Assembly (NCBI GenBank): GCA_016777645.1
Contig: JADHRC010000070.1
Location: 1-8,157, forward strand
Length of the DNA: 8,157 bases
Source of the DNA: Alphaproteobacteria bacterium
Lineage (GTDB): Bacteria > Pseudomonadota > Alphaproteobacteria > Puniceispirillales > Marisalimonadaceae
Direction: 5' to 3'
The notes beneath the pieces were generated by a model that worked only from the letters and a program-made list of their open reading frames with translations, had not been told where the DNA came from and made no database searches. This document shows, piece after piece, positions 5,855-8,157 of this stretch. The translations under genes were made by a program, and so were the position numbers. Numbering within the stretch: position 1 is the first letter of the stretch; each line of letters opens with the position of its first letter.

Positions 5855-8157
5855 ATGTCAGAAAATAATTTTTTAAATATTTTTTTAAAAAAAAGTTCAT
5901 CTATTTTTCTTTTTTTTATCTCAATTTCAGCTTTCTTAATATTATTTACTTTTAACCCTAATGATCCAGGATGGGGTGTTGTTTCCAATAAAATACCAAC
6001 TAATTTTTATGGAGAAATTGGAGCATGGATATCAGGGTTGGTTATAAGAGAATTTGGTATTATTCCTGGTTTTTTATTATCTTCTATTATTTTTACTTGG
6101 TCATTAAAATTGTTTAATAATTCAAAAATTAATTATATCAAATTTAAAATATCAAGTTTATTTTTGATGGTAATTTTAGGATCATTAGGAGACGCTTATC
6201 TTGAAAAAATGATTAGTAATTTAACTAATTATCAATATCCTTTGATTTTTCAAAACGGTTTGTCCGATTGGTTGTTAACACTTTCTTCTGAAAATATCTC
6301 AATTTTACTTAACATCAGTAGTCAAAATAGCAACTTAATTTTAGGAATTAGTTCACTTATAATTACATCAATCTTATTTTTATGGATATCTTCTTTGGGT
6401 CCTGAAGAAACAAGGTTCTTCAAATTTTTAATGGGCCCAATATTTAAACCATTAATTTGGCTTTCTACTATATTTTATAATTTGTTTTTTGTTGTTCAAA
6501 AAACTAATGAACAAGAAAAAAGTGATAACGTTTTTTTTAAACGTTTGCAGGATTTTAAAAATCAATATTTAAGAATTAATAATAATTCTATTAAAAGGAA
6601 AGCTCCAAAAATCAGGAAGAATCCAATTCTAATCAAAAATGATAGAATTGATAATAATGATAAACAATTAAACAATAATAAAAGCTCTTTGCAAAATGAT
6701 TTACCATTAGGATCAGAAAGTGGTTTTATCTTACCTCCAATAAAATTATTACAAAATTTAAGAGAAGATATTAAGCCACCTAGCAAGGAAACTTTAGACC
6801 TTAATGCGAAAGTTCTTGAAGGTGTTTTGTCAGATTATTCAATAAATGGAAATATAGATTCTGTTAGATATGGACCAGTAGTAACTAGGTACGACCTTCA
6901 ACCTGCCCCAGGTTTAAGAAGCCAAAGAGTAATTTCTCTAGCAGATGATATAGCAAGATCTATGTCTGTTGAGGCCGTCAGGGTAGCCATGGTTCCTGGA
7001 CAAAATGTGATTGGTATAGAATTGCCTAATAAAGTCAGAGAAACTGTTGTTCTAAGAAATATTTTAGAACATCCAGAATTTCTAGATTCAAAGTTAAGTT
7101 TACCAGTATGTTTAGGAAAGAATATTGCAGGGTTTCCTATAGTTGTTGATCTGGCTAAAATGCCACATTTACTTGTTGCTGGCACAACTGGTTCTGGAAA
7201 ATCAGTTGGCATAAACGCAATGATTTTATCACTATTATATAAACATACTCCAGAAACTTGCAGACTCATAATGATTGATCCTAAAATGTTAGAGCTTTCA
7301 GTTTATGATGGCATTCCTCATTTACTTACACCTGTAGTAACTGATCCTAAAAAGGCTATAGTTGCCTTGAAATGGGCAGTAAGAGAGATGGAATCAAGAT
7401 ATATGTCAATGAGTAAATTAGGTGTTAGAAATATCGATAGCTATAACGAGAGGTTGAATGAAGCAAGAAGAAAAGGTGAGATATTATCAAAGAGTACACA
7501 AGTGGGTTTTGACCCTGATACTGGTCAACCAATATTTGAAGAACAGCAAATTAGTTTGACACCATTACCCTTTATAGTAGTTATAATAGATGAAGTGGCA
7601 GACTTGATGCTTGTTGCAGGTAAAGATATAGAAGCCGCTGTTCAAAGGTTAGCCCAAATGGCAAGAGCTGCTGGAATACATGTTGTTATGGCTACTCAAA
7701 GACCTTCAGTAGACGTAATTACGGGCACTATAAAAGCTAACTTTCCTACAAGAATTTCTTTTCAGGTAACTAGTAAGATAGATAGTAGGACGATTTTGGG
7801 TGAACAAGGTGCAGAACAACTTCTTGGGAGAGGTGATATGCTCTATATGGCTGGAGGTGGTAAAGTAACTAGAGTCCATGGCCCTTTTGTAGAAGACACA
7901 GAAGTAGAAAAAGTTACAAAATTTTTATCAGATCAGTCAGTTCCTGAGTATGATGAAACGATAACTGAAGAGCCCGAAAATTTAAATGACTATTCTATGA
8001 ATGGCTTAATAAATAATAATCAGAACGATGAATTATATGACCAAGCTGTAGCTTTGGTAGCTCGAGAAAAAAGAGCAAGCACTTCCTTTATCCAGAGACA
8101 TTTTAAAATAGGTTATAATAGAGCTGCCACTATTATTGAAAAAATGGAAGAGAACAA
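5855..8157 (+). CDS. ftsK: DNA translocase FtsK (3' end cut by window edge)
   Basis: An open frame of 767 codons plus two bases running off the right edge without a stop or frameshift. The N-terminus has hydrophobic membrane segments at about 16-33, 67-86, 99-112 and 161-180, and a further hydrophobic stretch at about 187-213. An Asn/Lys-rich linker follows, to about 314, and is short compared with Escherichia coli FtsK. The motor begins at DLNAKVLEG (315), with RYGPVVTRYDLQP in the alpha domain. The Walker A motif is GTTGSGKS (443-450), DPKMLELSVYDGIPH starts at 475, and the Walker B aspartate is D579 in VVIIDEVADLM. The conserved RISFQVTSKIDSRTILGEQG begins at 633. The winged-helix gamma domain starts near 725, with FIQRHFKIGYNRA visible; roughly 15-25 residues should be missing. 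FtsK anchors at the division septum and pumps chromosome dimers toward dif/XerCD, guided by polar sequences read by gamma. The ATG at 5855 is the first start after an in-frame TAA at 5840; no good Shine-Dalgarno sequence precedes it. Confidence 0.96.
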   Translation, partial: MSENNFLNIFLKKSSSIFLFFISISAFLILFTFNPNDPGWGVVSNKIPTNFYGEIGAWISGLVIREFGIIPGFLLSSIIFTWSLKLFNNSKINYIKFKISSLFLMVILGSLGDAYLEKMISNLTNYQYPLIFQNGLSDWLLTLSSENISILLNISSQNSNLILGISSLIITSILFLWISSLGPEETRFFKFLMGPIFKPLIWLSTIFYNLFFVVQKTNEQEKSDNVFFKRLQDFKNQYLRINNNSIKRKAPKIRKNPILIKNDRIDNNDKQLNNNKSSLQNDLPLGSESGFILPPIKLLQNLREDIKPPSKETLDLNAKVLEGVLSDYSINGNIDSVRYGPVVTRYDLQPAPGLRSQRVISLADDIARSMSVEAVRVAMVPGQNVIGIELPNKVRETVVLRNILEHPEFLDSKLSLPVCLGKNIAGFPIVVDLAKMPHLLVAGTTGSGKSVGINAMILSLLYKHTPETCRLIMIDPKMLELSVYDGIPHLLTPVVTDPKKAIVALKWAVREMESRYMSMSKLGVRNIDSYNERLNEARRKGEILSKSTQVGFDPDTGQPIFEEQQISLTPLPFIVVIIDEVADLMLVAGKDIEAAVQRLAQMARAAGIHVVMATQRPSVDVITGTIKANFPTRISFQVTSKIDSRTILGEQGAEQLLGRGDMLYMAGGGKVTRVHGPFVEDTEVEKVTKFLSDQSVPEYDETITEEPENLNDYSMNGLINNNQNDELYDQAVALVAREKRASTSFIQRHFKIGYNRAATIIEKMEEN

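Noticed and set aside
5836..5868. Ten-codon open frame with its ATG at 5836 overlapping the ftsK start, possible leader peptide
   Set aside because: Its product would be a short basic peptide with no attenuation-like codon run, no hairpin follows, and short frames of this size are expected by chance in such AT-rich DNA.
5880..5894. T7-A8 run near codons 9-13 of ftsK containing an in-phase slippery heptamer TTTAAAA
   Set aside because: A minus-one shift would give only a short truncated peptide, no stimulatory structure is apparent, and homopolymer runs are common throughout the window.
6562..7269. Two minus-strand open frames (6562-6786 and 6898-7269) inside ftsK
   Set aside because: Both are complements of ftsK coding sequence, which is intact and conserved here; neither shows a plausible start signal or protein family.

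Overview
The window is a strongly AT-rich piece of a proteobacterial chromosome. It most resembles a streamlined marine alphaproteobacterium (SAR11-like or a comparable low-GC lineage). This rests on gene content (thioredoxin-TPR protein, stand-alone LON-domain protein, UbiH-family hydroxylase, class I aminotransferase, ftsK), very short intergenic gaps and A/T-ending codons. No 16S or other taxonomic marker is present, so the assignment is inference. I see no tRNA or rRNA, no insertion sequence, no CRISPR, no prophage gene and no long repeat, and no gene-free stretch above about 115 bases.

Left part (1-1256, minus strand): a two-gene nucleotide-sugar cassette. A Gfo/Idh/MocA dehydrogenase is read first and is followed after 7 bases by a DegT/DnrJ/EryC1/StrS aminotransferase that runs off the left edge. 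Such pairs oxidise a sugar hydroxyl to a ketone and then transaminate it. They make amino sugars for lipid A (GnnA/GnnB type) or for O-antigen or capsule (WbpB/WbpE type).

Middle (1371-3320, plus strand): a probable operon of a CnoX-like thioredoxin-TPR chaperone, a LON substrate-binding-domain protein and a DUF971 protein. It is divergent from the sugar cassette across a 114-base promoter region. The DUF971 gene meets the UbiH-family ubiquinone hydroxylase (3312-4526, minus strand) tail to tail with a 9-base overlap.

Right part (4619-8157, plus strand): a PLP-dependent class I aminotransferase of the DapC-like group, then, after 27 bases, ftsK. The ftsK gene encodes the septal DNA translocase and lacks only its last few codons at the right edge. 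The ubiH region and the aminotransferase diverge across a 92-base gap that holds AT-rich promoter-like elements.

The genes are mostly housekeeping functions: envelope sugar synthesis, protein quality control, quinone synthesis, probably lysine/diaminopimelate synthesis, and chromosome segregation. I found no convincing undescribed system. The observations below are modest and concern gene architecture, operon logic and active-site variation.
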